Assembly: GCF_001439685.1 (NCBI RefSeq) | Contig: NZ_JYLH01000011.1 | Location: forward strand, 1 to 64,000 | DNA length: 64,000 nucleotides | Direction of reading: 5' to 3' | From: Pseudomonas libanensis | Lineage (GTDB): Bacteria > Pseudomonadota > Gammaproteobacteria > Pseudomonadales > Pseudomonadaceae | Shown here: piece by piece, positions 1 through 9,218 of the stretch | How positions within the stretch are numbered: the first letter of the stretch is position 1 | Layout: every line of letters starts with the position of its first letter | Translations under genes and position numbers: made by a program | The notes under the pieces: generated by a model | Databases searched by the model: none | What the model saw: the letters and a program-made list of their open reading frames with translations, nothing else | Told to the model about the DNA's origin: nothing

Positions 1-46
1 TCGGCAAAGTCTAGAACAGCGCCTAAATCCTGAGCGACAGACATAA

Positions 47-80
47 AAAATCCGGAATCCTTAATCAGATTCCGGATTTT
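47..80. terminator. perfect hairpin, probable bidirectional terminator
   Basis: Arms of 13 bp at 47-59 and 68-80 are exact reverse complements around an 8-base loop, flanked by an A run on the left and a T run on the right, so it could stop transcription in either direction. It lies just left of the kinase remnant and probably belongs to a gene outside the window. Bases 1-46 hold no gene that I can support. Confidence 0.7.
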
Positions 81-123
81 CCTGCTGCCCGAGGATTAGT
101 CAACAATCCTTAAGTGAACAGCA

Positions 124-1101
124 TTGCAATCCTTGACCCAACAGTTGCTCGCGTTCTCGCGCAAGCAGCGCCTCGACAGTCGTGTGATCAACCTGAACAG
201 CCTGCTTACCCGCACCGATTTCATGGCGCAGACGTTGCAGGATGTCCAGTTGCATGTGGAACTCGCCGAGGACCTGTGGAACTGCCGTATCGACCCTGCG
301 CAGGCGGAGCTGGCGGTGCAGCATTTGTTATCCAATGCCAAGGATGCGCTCGAAGGACGTGCCGAGCCGACCGTGACGGTCAAGACGTGCAACGTACAGG
401 TGCCAGGTGATGCCAATGCGCAACGCGACGGGCTGGCCGAAGGCCGTTACGTGGGCATCTCGATCAGCGATAACGGCGACGGCATTGCCGAGAGCGTCCA
501 GGAAAAAGTCATGCAGCCGTTCTTCACCACGAAGGAGGAGGGCAAGGGCTCGGGGCTGGGGCTGTCGATGGTGTATGGCTTCGTCAAGCAATCGGGCGGT
601 ACCGCGCGTATCTATTCCAACCCAGGCGCGGGCACGACGGTACGCCTGTATTTTCCGGCGGACGACAGCCAGCTCTGGGTCGAGCAGATGCCCGCGGCCA
701 CGGCGCTTCAAGGCGACGAGCGCATCCTGATTGTGGAGGACCGGCCCGAAGTGGCCGAACTGGCGCGGGAGATTCTGGCTGACTACGGTTATCGCACCGA
801 CATCGCGCACACGGCCACCGAGGCATTGGGCCGGCTCGCCGGTGCGACCTACGACCTGGTGTTCAGTGACTTGATCATGCCCGGGAAGATGAATGGCGCA
901 ACACTCGCGCGCGAGATAGCGCGCTTGTATCCGCACACCAGGGTGCTGCTCACGACGGGCTACGCGAAAGACTCGCTGGAGCGTGCCGATATACAGGTGC
1001 ATGAATTCGAGCTGATTGCAAAACCCTATCAGCCCGCTGATTTGCCCAGGAAGATTCGCAGGTTGCTCGACACAGACTGGAGAGCGCCAGCATCAGGTTG
1101 A
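124..1101 (+). pseudogene. truncated hybrid sensor histidine kinase (HATPase + receiver only)
   Basis: The reading frame opens inside a histidine-kinase dimerisation domain: the first residues read QSLTQQLLAFSRKQ, which normally follows the phosphorylated His by some 50 residues. An in-frame TGA lies at 115-117, so the H-box and any sensor region are gone. What remains is a HATPase domain (residues about 20-190, with SDNGDGI and GSGLGLSMVYGF as G boxes) and a complete receiver (about 198-318; phospho-acceptor Asp in VFSDLIMP, switch Thr in LTTGYA, Lys in LIAKPYQ). With no His it cannot autophosphorylate alone. Its last nine or so codons run into the sequence that is also the 3' tail of cyoE on the other strand, so the true family C-terminus is probably near 1075. 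Calling it a remnant rests on the missing N-terminus; expression of a short HATPase-receiver protein from the TTG at 124 is not excluded. Confidence 0.75.
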
Positions 1102-1969
1102 GGGCCATCACCAATAGAATCGAGAAGCCGAAGATCGAGCGTGCCCAGCGCGCTGGATCGACCTGGCGCACGCTGCTATTGGCGAGCGCCAGCCAGTAAC
1201 CGCCCAGGGCGCTGACCACGGCGAAATACAGGATGTTCATCTGGGCCACCACGCCCAACACCAGAGTGCTGACGGAGAATGCCAGGGTATAGGCCTGTAT
1301 TTGCCGGTGGGCTTGGGACAGGCTCAGCAGCGGCAGGCGCGCCGCGCGGAAGTCTTCGCGGCGCATCACGGTTATGGCGTGTGAATGGGGCATCTGCCAG
1401 CAGCAGAACACCAGCACCAACATCATCGCCGTGGCGTCAAACCTGGCGCTGACCGCGCAATAGCCGATCACCGGCGGCATTGCCCCGGAGAGGCTGCCGA
1501 CCAAGGTGCCCCAGTGGGAACGACGCTTGAGCCAGAACGTGTAGACCCCCGCATAGACCATCAGCCCGACCAGCGCCAGCAGGCACGCCAGCCGGTTGCT
1601 GCCTGCCCAGAGCAGGCCGAAGCCGCTGACGCCCAGGGCGATGGCATAGCTGACGGCGGTGGGCACCGCGATGGTCCGCAGCGCCAGCGCGCGATGGCAG
1701 GTCCGCACCATGCGCCGATCGATGTCTCGATCGGCGCAGTTGTTAATGACGCAACCGCAACCGATCACCAGTGCGGTGCCGAGCAGCGTGGCCAACAGAT
1801 GCGCGGGGTCTGCCAGGCGCCCGCCGCCGGCGAGGAAATACCCCCCCAGCACCGACGCGAGATTACCGAAAATAATCCCCGGCTTGGTCAGTTGAACCCC
1901 GGCATTGAGCAACCCCAGCCAGTACCTCAGTGAGCCAGCATGTTGTGGTGAATACTGCCCATGATCCAT
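950..1969 (-). CDS. cyoE: protoheme IX farnesyltransferase (heme O synthase), altered C-terminus
   Basis: UbiA-family prenyltransferase that farnesylates protoheme to heme O for the bo3 oxidase encoded just upstream. The polyprenyl-diphosphate-binding motif NNCADRDIDRRM is intact, as are LTKPGIIFGN near the N-terminus and SLSGAMPPVIGY, with about nine membrane helices. The ATG at 1969 would overlap cyoD by 43 bp; a TTG at 1912 preceded by GAGG would give the usual distance to LTKPGIIF and no overlap, so the start is uncertain. After the last helix (ending near NLMLALS) the frame continues for about 40 polar residues that are antisense to the kinase remnant. Family members end soon after that helix, so the native 3' end appears to have been replaced. 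The catalytic core is complete and activity is likely retained. Confidence 0.85.
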   Translation of the reverse strand: MDHGQYSPQHAGSLRYWLGLLNAGVQLTKPGIIFGNLASVLGGYFLAGGGRLADPAHLLATLLGTALVIGCGCVINNCADRDIDRRMVRTCHRALALRTIAVPTAVSYAIALGVSGFGLLWAGSNRLACLLALVGLMVYAGVYTFWLKRRSHWGTLVGSLSGAMPPVIGYCAVSARFDATAMMLVLVFCCWQMPHSHAITVMRREDFRAARLPLLSLSQAHRQIQAYTLAFSVSTLVLGVVAQMNILYFAVVSALGGYWLALANSSVRQVDPARWARSIFGFSILLVMALNLMLALSSLCRATCESSWANQRADRVLQSARIHAPVYRHAPASLSRSPS

Positions 1970-2265
1970 AGCGAGAGCCCTACCAGCAAAAGAATGATGA
2001 CCGCCGAGAAAATCAGCGCAACCAGGTTCCAGCGTTGTTCCTGCGCCGTATCCAGATGCAGGAAGAACTTGAGGTGGACTACGACTTGGATAACCCCCAG
2101 CGCCACCACCAGCCAGGCGGTGACGGTGCGGGGCAGCGAGGGGAACATCACCAGGGCGAAAGGGATCAGGGTCAGCAGCACCGACACCAGGAAGCCGACC
2201 AAGTAGGAACGGCTGCTGCCATGGCTGGTACCGGCGCTGCTGTGAATCGAACTTTGCTTGTACAT
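1927..2265 (-). CDS. cyoD: cytochrome bo3 ubiquinol oxidase subunit IV
   Basis: Small membrane subunit of 112 residues with three predicted helices (SYLVGFLVSVLLTLIPFALV, then AWLVVALGVIQVVVHLKFFL, then IFSAVIILLLVGLSLWIMGS), the standard size and architecture of CyoD, which assists CuB loading and assembly of subunits I and III. The HLKFFLHLD stretch is typical of the family. It lies one base from cyoC and overlaps the ATG-initiated reading of cyoE. Its identity is secured by its position in a canonical cyoABCDE order. Confidence 0.93.
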   Translation of the reverse strand: MYKQSSIHSSAGTSHGSSRSYLVGFLVSVLLTLIPFALVMFPSLPRTVTAWLVVALGVIQVVVHLKFFLHLDTAQEQRWNLVALIFSAVIILLLVGLSLWIMGSIHHNMLAH

Positions 2266-2266
2266 G

Positions 2267-2881
2267 TCACACCACCCCCAACAGATAGACCACGGTAAAG
2301 ACGCAGATCCACACCACGTCCAGGAAGTGCCAGAACAGGCTCAGGCAACTGAGCCGGGTGGCGTTGGTGTTGGTCAGGCCTTTCTGGCGAATCTGCACCA
2401 TCAGTACCGCCATCCAGATCAACCCCGTCAGCACGTGCGCGCCGTGGGTGCCAACCAGGGTGAAGAAGGCGGTGAGGAACGCGCTGCGGTCAGGTCCGTA
2501 GCCTTCTGCGATCAAGTGGTGGAACTCATTGATTTCCATGGCGATAAAGCCAGCACCGAGCACGAACGTAAGCCCCAGCCAGCGCAGCACCTGACTTTGC
2601 TGGTCACGGTTCATCGCCAGCATCGCGTAGCCGTAGGTGATGCTGCTCAACAGCAGCAGCATGGTTTCAGCGAGCACATAGGGCAGTTCGAAAATATCCA
2701 CGCTCGACGGACCGCCCGCCACGCTGTCGCGCAACACCGCATAGCCGGCGAACAGGGTCGCGAACAGGATGCAGTCGGTCATCAGGTAAATCCAGAACCC
2801 GAATACGCTCAGGGAGCCTGCGTCTTCATGCCCGTGTTCCTGGGTATGCGCGACGTCTTTTTCAATCACGATATTGGACAT
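2267..2881 (-). CDS. cyoC: cytochrome bo3 ubiquinol oxidase subunit III
   Basis: Haem-copper oxidase subunit III of 204 residues with five predicted helices. It shows the family features FGFWIYLMTDCILFATLFAGY near the start, GLTFVLGAGFIAMEINEFHHL with the conserved Glu, and TLVGTHGAHVLTGLIWM. It stabilises subunit I and lines the oxygen-delivery channel. There are three bases between cyoB and cyoC and one base between cyoC and cyoD, so the operon is translated as one compact unit. Confidence 0.95.
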   Translation of the reverse strand: MSNIVIEKDVAHTQEHGHEDAGSLSVFGFWIYLMTDCILFATLFAGYAVLRDSVAGGPSSVDIFELPYVLAETMLLLLSSITYGYAMLAMNRDQQSQVLRWLGLTFVLGAGFIAMEINEFHHLIAEGYGPDRSAFLTAFFTLVGTHGAHVLTGLIWMAVLMVQIRQKGLTNTNATRLSCLSLFWHFLDVVWICVFTVVYLLGVV

Positions 2882-2884
2882 GGA

Positions 2885-4858
2885 TCAAGCCTCTGCCAGG
2901 TCTTTGAGACGTGCCGTTTCGATGCGCGCGACTTCTTCGGCGGGCACGAAGTAATCGGTGTCTTCGTCGTAGCTGCGAACCACGAACGCGACCACCGAAG
3001 CCACCAGCCCGAACGCCGCCAGCCACCAGATGTGCCAGACCAGGGCGAAGCTGCAGATCAGCGCGAACAGGCTGATCACCAGGCCCGAGGCGGTGTTGCG
3101 CGGCATATGGATGCTGCGGTAGTCGGTGTGGCTGAGGGTGCTCACGCCGCGCTCCTTCATGCCCCAATAGGCGTCCAGGTCGCTGACCTTGGGTTGCTCG
3201 GCGAAGTTGTACAGCGGCGGCGGAGAGGAGGTGGCCCACTCCAGGGTGCGGCCGTCCCACGGGTCGCCGGAGAGGTCTCGGTAGCGGTGACGGTTGCGGA
3301 TGCTGACGAACAGTTGCAGTGCCTGGGACACCACGCCGCAGAGAATGATGAGCACACCCAGCACTTCCAGCAGCAGCCACGGCCGCCACTCAGGATTGTC
3401 GAAATGGTTGAGGCGCCGGGTCATGCCCATGAAGCCCAGCACGTAGGACGGCATGAAGGCGAAATAAAAGCCGATCAGCCAGCACCAGAAGGCGATACGG
3501 CCCAGCTTGTCGTTCAAGCGAAAGCCAAAGGCCTTGGGGAACCAGTAGGTCAGGCCGGCCATGTAGCCGAACACCGCGCCGCCGATGATCACGTTGTGAA
3601 AATGTGCGATCAAGAACAGGCTGTTGTGCAGCAAGAAATCGGCGCCGGGCACTGCCAGCAATACCCCGGTCATCCCGCCGATGCTGAAGGTCACGATAAA
3701 ACCCAGGGTCCACAGCATCGGAGTCTCGAAGCGCACCCGGCCGCGGTACATGGTGAACAGCCAGGTAAAGATCTTCACCCCGGTCGGCACGGCGATGATC
3801 ATGGTCATGATGCCGAAGAACGCGTTGACGTTGGCCCCCGCGCCCATGGTGAAAAAGTGGTGCAGCCACACGATGAACGACAGCACGGTAATCGCGATCG
3901 TCGCCCATACCAGCGACACGTAACCGAACAGCCGCTTACTGCTGAAAGTCGCGGCAATCTCGGAAAACACCCCGAACGCCGGCAGGATCAGGATGTACAC
4001 CTCCGGATGCCCCCAGGCCCAGATCAGGTTGACGTACATCATCGGGTTGCCGCCGGCTTCGTTGGTGAAGAAATGCATGCCCAAGTAACGGTCCAGGGAG
4101 AGCATCAGCAGGGTGGCGGTCAGGATCGGAAACGACGCCAGGATCAGCACCGAGGTGCACAATGCATTCCAGGTGAACACCGGCATTTTGAACAAGGTCA
4201 TGCCTTCGGTGCGCATCTTCAGGATCGTGACGAAGAAATTCAGCCCCGTCAGTAACGTACCGATACCGGATATCTGCAATGACCAAATGTAGTAATCCAC
4301 CCCGACCCCGGGGCTGTACGCCAGCCCGGATAACGGCGGATAGGCGACCCAACCGGTTCGTGCAAACTCACCGATCCCCAGTGACACATTGACCAGCGCG
4401 GCACCGGCCACGAACAGCCAGAAGCTCAGCGCGTTGAGAAACGGGTAGGCCACATCCCGTGCGCCGATCTGCAACGGCACCACAACGTTCATCAGGCCGA
4501 CCACGAAGGGCATGGCCACGAAAAAAATCATGATCACGCCGTGGGCGGTGAAGATCTGGTCGTAGTGTTCCGGCGGCAGATAACCCGGCCCACCACTGGC
4601 GGCCATGGCTTGCTGGGTGCGCATCATGATCGCGTCGGAAAAACCGCGCAGCAACATCACCAGCGCGACGATGATGTACATACAGCCGATCTTCTTGTGG
4701 TCCACGGAGGTGAACCACTCGCGCCACAAATAGCCCCATTTGCGTTTCCAGGTAATGGTCCCCACTATCGCCGCGCCGATCAGCCCGATGAAGGCCAGCG
4801 TGTACATCACAATGGGTTCAGTGGTTGGAATCGCGTCCCATGACAGTTTTCCGAACAT
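2885..4858 (-). CDS. cyoB: cytochrome bo3 ubiquinol oxidase subunit I
   Basis: Catalytic subunit of 657 residues that oxidises ubiquinol, reduces oxygen to water and pumps protons. All key residues sit at the same numbers as in the E. coli enzyme: quinone-site R71, D75, H98 and Q101; low-spin haem ligand H106; CuB ligand H284 with E286 and the cross-linked Y288 (in AWGHPEVYIL). The HH pair of the CuB site is in VWLHHFFTMG, and the haem ligands of helix X are in IAHFHNVIIGG. About 14-15 membrane helices. The gene starts two bases downstream of cyoA. Its length and gap-free motifs indicate a fully functional enzyme. Confidence 0.98.
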   Translation of the reverse strand: MFGKLSWDAIPTTEPIVMYTLAFIGLIGAAIVGTITWKRKWGYLWREWFTSVDHKKIGCMYIIVALVMLLRGFSDAIMMRTQQAMAASGGPGYLPPEHYDQIFTAHGVIMIFFVAMPFVVGLMNVVVPLQIGARDVAYPFLNALSFWLFVAGAALVNVSLGIGEFARTGWVAYPPLSGLAYSPGVGVDYYIWSLQISGIGTLLTGLNFFVTILKMRTEGMTLFKMPVFTWNALCTSVLILASFPILTATLLMLSLDRYLGMHFFTNEAGGNPMMYVNLIWAWGHPEVYILILPAFGVFSEIAATFSSKRLFGYVSLVWATIAITVLSFIVWLHHFFTMGAGANVNAFFGIMTMIIAVPTGVKIFTWLFTMYRGRVRFETPMLWTLGFIVTFSIGGMTGVLLAVPGADFLLHNSLFLIAHFHNVIIGGAVFGYMAGLTYWFPKAFGFRLNDKLGRIAFWCWLIGFYFAFMPSYVLGFMGMTRRLNHFDNPEWRPWLLLEVLGVLIILCGVVSQALQLFVSIRNRHRYRDLSGDPWDGRTLEWATSSPPPLYNFAEQPKVSDLDAYWGMKERGVSTLSHTDYRSIHMPRNTASGLVISLFALICSFALVWHIWWLAAFGLVASVVAFVVRSYDEDTDYFVPAEEVARIETARLKDLAEA

Positions 4859-4860
4859 TG

Positions 4861-5805
4861 TTATTGCTCCTCGGCCAGCAGACTGGGGTGTTGATCGGTG
4901 CGCGTGCCGGTGCCGTTCGATTCAGCACCGTTCGATTGGGTCTGGTTGCGCTGGGGTTTCCTGGCTTTGTTCATGCCTTCGTATTTGTCGACGATGTCCA
5001 GGAACAGCCGCTCCTGGACCGTCGAGTAATAGGTCACCGGATGCCGGATGGTGGGCTTGGCCAACTGCGCATAACGCGCCTGGTCGAGCGGGGCGGCGGC
5101 GCCCTTGACCTTGGCCACCCATGCCTGGAAGTCGGCGGGGCTCAGGGACAGCGTGGCGAAATGCATGTCGGAAAAACCGGGGCCGTTGTAATTGGCGGCA
5201 ATCCCCCTGAACTCGCCGGTCTCGTTGGCGATCAGGTGCAACTTGGTCTGCATGCCGGCCATGGCGTAGATCTGCCCGCCCAGGGCCGGAATGAAGAACG
5301 AGGTCATGGCCGCGTCGGAGGTGACGGTAAAACTCACCGGCGTGTGCACCGGCAAGGCCAATTCGTTGACGCTGGCGATACCCAGGTCGGGGTAGATGAA
5401 CAGCCACTTCCAGTCGGTGGCCACCACCTGGACGTTGATCGGTGGCGTGTCCGAGTCGAGCGGGCGATAGGGGTCGAGGGCGTGGGTGGTTTTCCACGTC
5501 ACCCAGCCCAGGGCGATGATGATCAGCAGCGGAACGCCCCACACTACCGCTTCGATTTTGTGGGAGCTCGCCCAGCGCGGCGAGTAACGCGCTTTTTTAT
5601 TGGTCGCACGGTAGCGGTAGGCGAATACGAACATCAGCACGATCACCGGCACCACAACCAACAGCATCAGGCCCGTGGCGAGGATAATCAGGTCGCGCTC
5701 ATCGGTTGCAATCTGCCCCTTGGGGTTGAACACCACTAAGTTGCAGCCGCTTAACAAGAAGACGCTGGCGAGATATGCCAGGCAATAGCCAATCGCTCGT
5801 TTCAT
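4861..5805 (-). CDS. cyoA: cytochrome bo3 ubiquinol oxidase subunit II (lipoprotein)
   Basis: Subunit II of 314 residues. It begins with a lipoprotein signal whose lipobox LSGC places the acylated Cys at residue 21, followed by two membrane helices (about 42-65 and 88-108) and a periplasmic cupredoxin-like domain that, as in all quinol oxidases, lacks the CuA ligands (VVATDWKWLFIYPDLGIA). A polar tail of about 40 residues, rich in Asn, Gln and Thr, follows the domain. This is the first gene of the operon, preceded by a long intergenic region that presumably carries the promoter. A purine-rich GGAGCAAGGC stretch precedes the ATG. Confidence 0.96.
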   Translation of the reverse strand: MKRAIGYCLAYLASVFLLSGCNLVVFNPKGQIATDERDLIILATGLMLLVVVPVIVLMFVFAYRYRATNKKARYSPRWASSHKIEAVVWGVPLLIIIALGWVTWKTTHALDPYRPLDSDTPPINVQVVATDWKWLFIYPDLGIASVNELALPVHTPVSFTVTSDAAMTSFFIPALGGQIYAMAGMQTKLHLIANETGEFRGIAANYNGPGFSDMHFATLSLSPADFQAWVAKVKGAAAPLDQARYAQLAKPTIRHPVTYYSTVQERLFLDIVDKYEGMNKARKPQRNQTQSNGAESNGTGTRTDQHPSLLAEEQ

Positions 5806-6223
5806 GCCTTGCTCCTGTGTTGAAACATCCGTTATTACAGTGCCGAAGCCGCCGCATCCGTGCTTAAGAGTTAGTTAAGCGAAACGCTGCCGTTGCGCTT
5901 GTTAGTGAACCGTCCCCTTAATTGTTTAACGCTCGACAATAAGCTGCCGTCAGTAGATAAAACTCATCTGCTGCCAGGTTTTTTTAGCGTTCGCTGCCGC
6001 TCTGCGGGGCGCAAATCACCGTGCTCCCGAACAATTTGAATGAGCCCTCAGGGGTTGGTTTAACAAAATGTTACCTCGCCTGACGAACGGTTTAACAAGC
6101 GAAACGATAATGGGGTTCTTATAGACGCATGCTTGAAATTGCCTTGGAAAAAACACGTAATCGCTGCTAAAGAACTCATGTATTAGTTGAAGAGCAATCC
6201 ACTAACGGTCTTGGAGAACAGCT
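5806..6223. other. 418-bp intergenic region between divergent cyoA and a small gene
   Basis: No reading frame in this stretch looks coding. It must hold the divergent promoters for the cyo operon (minus) and the small gene at 6224 (plus). An imperfect dyad, CAGTAGAT with ATCTGCTG, spans about 5953-5975 and is followed by a T7 run near 5979, so it could be an attenuator or terminator read on the plus strand. I could not identify an Anr/Fnr box or another named operator. Confidence 0.4.
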
Positions 6224-6538
6224 ATGTTCATTCGCGGCAATACCTATAAGGCCTGGGCCGAAAAGGCCCTGGAAGAAGAGTGCTTTACCCAGGAAGTGGA
6301 AAACGGTTGCCATATCGAAGTCAGGGCCCGCGAGCGCGAGGACGCTGATATTGAGGTGTTGATCAGCGTCTACACCGCCACAGGGCAATGTGTGGTTGAA
6401 CGCACCAGGCAGTTGCCGGGCACCGAATGGACCGTGCACGACGCGCTCAAACGCGGCATCGATCAGGCGGAACGGATTGCCGGCGGGGAATCGGGACGCT
6501 TGCCCTGCGCCGACGCGCATTTGCACGACGACGATTGA
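6224..6538 (+). CDS. conserved small protein of unknown function
   Basis: A 104-residue soluble protein, acidic and rich in Glu, with no signal peptide or membrane segment. It begins MFIRGNTYKAWAEKALEEEC and ends in a His/Asp-rich tail (DAHLHDDD). A good ribosome-binding site (GGAG, 9-10 bases before the ATG) and sustained Pseudomonas-like third-position G+C support it as a real gene. I do not recognise the family. It is transcribed divergently from cyoA and lies at the left edge of a patch of small stress-type genes. Confidence 0.7.
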   Translation: MFIRGNTYKAWAEKALEEECFTQEVENGCHIEVRAREREDADIEVLISVYTATGQCVVERTRQLPGTEWTVHDALKRGIDQAERIAGGESGRLPCADAHLHDDD

Positions 6539-6669
6539 CCCAGGCGCTGCGCTGGTCTCACAGCGGAAAACGGAACTTTGGTGGCGCGGGCATTTTCCAT
6601 TGTAGATAGCCCTGCGTCAGCCGGCCCGCGCCGGATGATCGCTCATTGCAACCCACGCCAGAGCCGCCC

Positions 6670-8001
6670 ATGTCCGTATCCAGCCTGAGCCAAGGCGCAC
6701 CCTCCAAACCGTCCTTGCGCCGCGCCGTGACGGGACCGATGTTGTTTCTGTTCATCCTCGGCGATGTGCTCGGCGCCGGTGTGTATGCGCTGGCCGGCAC
6801 CATCGCCGGCGAGGTGGGCGGGGCGATCTGGGTGCCGCTGCTGGTGGCGTTGTTTTTTGCCATGCTCACGGCAGGCTCGTACGCGGAACTGGTGACCAAG
6901 TACCCCCATGCTGGCGCCGCTTCGGTGTTCGCCGAGAAGGCATTCAAGTCACCGCTGATTTCATTCCTGGTCGGCTTCAGCATGCTTGCGGCCGCCGTCA
7001 CCAGCGCAGCGGGGCTGTCCCTGGCGTTTGCCGGCGATTACCTGGCGGCGTTCATCGAGGTGTCACCGCACCGGGCCGCGCTGATATTCCTGGCAGTGAT
7101 AGCGCTGCTGAATGCGCGCGGTATCAAGGAGTCGCTGGGCGCCAACATGGTCATGACCTGCGTCGAACTGTCCGGGCTGCTGTTGGTGGTGGTGGCCGCG
7201 GCCTGGTGCGTACAGTCCGGCGAAGCCAACCTCGGCCGCGCGCTGGAGTTCAAGGCCGGGGTCAACCCGATGCTTGCCGTACTGGGCGCCGCATTGCTGG
7301 CGTTCTATTCGTTCGTCGGTTTTGAAACGTCGGCCAACCTGGCCGAAGAAATACGCGGCGTGCGCAAAGTGTATCCGCGTGCGCTGTTTGCCGCGCTGGT
7401 GACGGCGGGCGTCGTATATATGGCGGTCGGTGTCGCCGCTTCGGTGGTGCTGCCGATGGACAAGCTGACGGCCACATCCGCGCCGTTGCTCGAAGTAGTG
7501 CGTGCCTCGGGCTTGAGCATCCCGCCCCAGCTCTTCGCCTTCATCGCGCTGGTGGCGGTCGCCAACGGTGCGCTGCTGACCATGGTCATGGCCAGCCGCC
7601 TGGCCTATGGCATGGCCCGCATGGGCCTGTTGCCGGAGCCACTTTCGCATGTGCTGCCCAAGCGGCGTACGCCTTGGGTCGCGATCATCGCCAGCACCCT
7701 GGTGGCCATCGCCTTGACCTTGACGGGTACCCTCGCGGCGCTGGCCGAGACGGTCGTGCTGTTGCTGCTCTTCGTGTTCCTCTGCACCAACCTGGCGGTG
7801 CTGGTACTGCGCCGCGACACCATCACCGAACAGCATTTTCGCGTGCCGACCTGGGTGCCGGTGCTGGCAATTGTTTCCTGCTTGATCCTGCTCAGCCAGC
7901 AAAGCCTGGACACCTGGCTGCGCGGTGGCGCGCTGATGCTGCTGGGCATGGCGCTGTACGCGTGCAACCGCTTGGCGACACCGGCTGTGGAGCCAGGCTA
8001 A
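6670..8001 (+). CDS. APC-family amino acid/polyamine permease
   Basis: Inner-membrane secondary transporter of about 443 residues with 12 predicted helices. The first helix, PMLFLFILGDVLGAGVYALA, carries the GxG-type unwound segment typical of the APC superfamily, and EIRGVRKVYPRAL matches the loop after helix 6 in amino-acid permeases. A longer frame from a TTG at 6646 exists, but the ATG at 6670 leaves a conventional short cytoplasmic N-terminus, although its ribosome-binding site is weak. The substrate is unknown; the family moves amino acids or polyamines with protons. It stands alone, convergent with the alcohol dehydrogenase gene. Confidence 0.88.
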   Translation: MSVSSLSQGAPSKPSLRRAVTGPMLFLFILGDVLGAGVYALAGTIAGEVGGAIWVPLLVALFFAMLTAGSYAELVTKYPHAGAASVFAEKAFKSPLISFLVGFSMLAAAVTSAAGLSLAFAGDYLAAFIEVSPHRAALIFLAVIALLNARGIKESLGANMVMTCVELSGLLLVVVAAAWCVQSGEANLGRALEFKAGVNPMLAVLGAALLAFYSFVGFETSANLAEEIRGVRKVYPRALFAALVTAGVVYMAVGVAASVVLPMDKLTATSAPLLEVVRASGLSIPPQLFAFIALVAVANGALLTMVMASRLAYGMARMGLLPEPLSHVLPKRRTPWVAIIASTLVAIALTLTGTLAALAETVVLLLLFVFLCTNLAVLVLRRDTITEQHFRVPTWVPVLAIVSCLILLSQQSLDTWLRGGALMLLGMALYACNRLATPAVEPG

Positions 8002-8048
8002 CCACTTATCCGATCTCTATCTGCGGCTGAAAAATCCCTGCAGTGCCC

Positions 8049-9218
8049 TTAGGGCTTGAACACCGCCCGCAGGCAATTATCGGTTTTTTCCTTGAACAGC
8101 TTGTAGCCTTGCGCCCCGTCTTCCAGGCTCATGGGGTGGGTCAGCAGATAGGCAGGGTCGAGTTCGCCTTTCTGAATGTGCTCGAACAGGGTCGGTGCGT
8201 AACGCTGCCCTGGCTGCTGTCCGGATTTCAAGGTCAATGCCTTGTTGACGATCGCGCCCATGGGGAACTTGTCGAGCAACCCACCGTACACGCCGACCAC
8301 CGATACCGTGCCGCCTTTACGGCAGGCACGTATGGCCTGCCTGAGCACGCTGCCGCGTTCGGTATGCAGCCTGAGCAGTTGCTTGGCCTTGTCATAGGCG
8401 TAATCGATTTCGGTACCATGGGCCTCCATGCCCACACAGTCGATGCAACGATCCGGCCCACGCCCGCCAGTCAGCTCGAGCAAGGCTTCGTGCACGTTGG
8501 TTTTCTCATAGTTGATAGGGATCGCCTTGCCGCGTTCTTCGGCCAGGCGCAGCCGGTCGGGGTAACGATCAATCGCGATCACCCTCTCAGCGCCCAACAA
8601 ATAAGCACTGCAGATCGCCATCTGGCCGACGCCGCCGCAGCCCCACACCGCCACGGTGTCGCCGGGCTGGATATCGGCGTTGTCCGCGGCAAAGTAACCG
8701 GTGGGCGCCGCGTCCGAGACAAACAGGGCCTGCTCATCGCTAACGCCTTCGGGCACCTTGAACAGGTTGACGTCGGCAAACGGCACCCGCACATAGGTCG
8801 CGTGGCTGCCGGGGTAACCGCCAAAGGCGTGACTGTAGCCGAGGATGCCGCAGCACGGCTGGCCGTACATCAGGTCCGTCGCCGACGGGTTTGGGTTGGA
8901 GTTGTCACAGCAGGAGAAATCGCTGCGCTGGCATGGCTCGCAGTTGCCGCAGCCGATGATCGAGATGGTGACCACTTTGTCACCCTTGTGCAGGTCCGTG
9001 ACGCCTTTGCCGACCTCGACCACTTCACCCATGAACTCGTGGCCAATGATATCGCCGGGCTTCATGGCCGGTACGTAGCCGCCGAGCAAGTGCAGGTCCG
9101 AACCGCAGACCGAGGAGAGCGTTACGCGGATGATCGCATCCCGTGGGTTGAGAATCGCAGGGTCGGCGACATTGTCGACTTGCAGTAGGTTGGGTGCTTG
9201 CCAAGTGAGTGCGCGCAT
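8049..9218 (-). CDS. zinc-dependent alcohol dehydrogenase, formaldehyde-dehydrogenase-like
   Basis: Medium-chain dehydrogenase/reductase of 389 residues. The catalytic Zn site is visible (Cys in SSVCGSDLH, His/Glu in IGHEFMGEV), as are a Cys cluster for the structural Zn (CGNCEPC followed by SCC) and the NAD-binding GCGGVG. The length, the extended loop with DLMYGQPCCG and the segment around IDCVGMEAHG resemble the glutathione-independent formaldehyde dehydrogenase branch, but the substrate cannot be read from sequence. The start codon overlaps the stop of the upstream SRPBCC gene (ATGA at 9216-9219), so the two are translationally coupled and probably work in the same stress response. Confidence 0.88.
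   Translation of the reverse strand: MRALTWQAPNLLQVDNVADPAILNPRDAIIRVTLSSVCGSDLHLLGGYVPAMKPGDIIGHEFMGEVVEVGKGVTDLHKGDKVVTISIIGCGNCEPCQRSDFSCCDNSNPNPSATDLMYGQPCCGILGYSHAFGGYPGSHATYVRVPFADVNLFKVPEGVSDEQALFVSDAAPTGYFAADNADIQPGDTVAVWGCGGVGQMAICSAYLLGAERVIAIDRYPDRLRLAEERGKAIPINYEKTNVHEALLELTGGRGPDRCIDCVGMEAHGTEIDYAYDKAKQLLRLHTERGSVLRQAIRACRKGGTVSVVGVYGGLLDKFPMGAIVNKALTLKSGQQPGQRYAPTLFEHIQKGELDPAYLLTHPMSLEDGAQGYKLFKEKTDNCLRAVFKP

Noticed and set aside
2258..4255. 665-codon open frame on the plus strand across cyoC and cyoB
   Set aside because: It is antisense to strongly conserved oxidase genes, is rich in His, Gln, Glu and Pro in the way antisense high-G+C frames are, and shows no family pattern.
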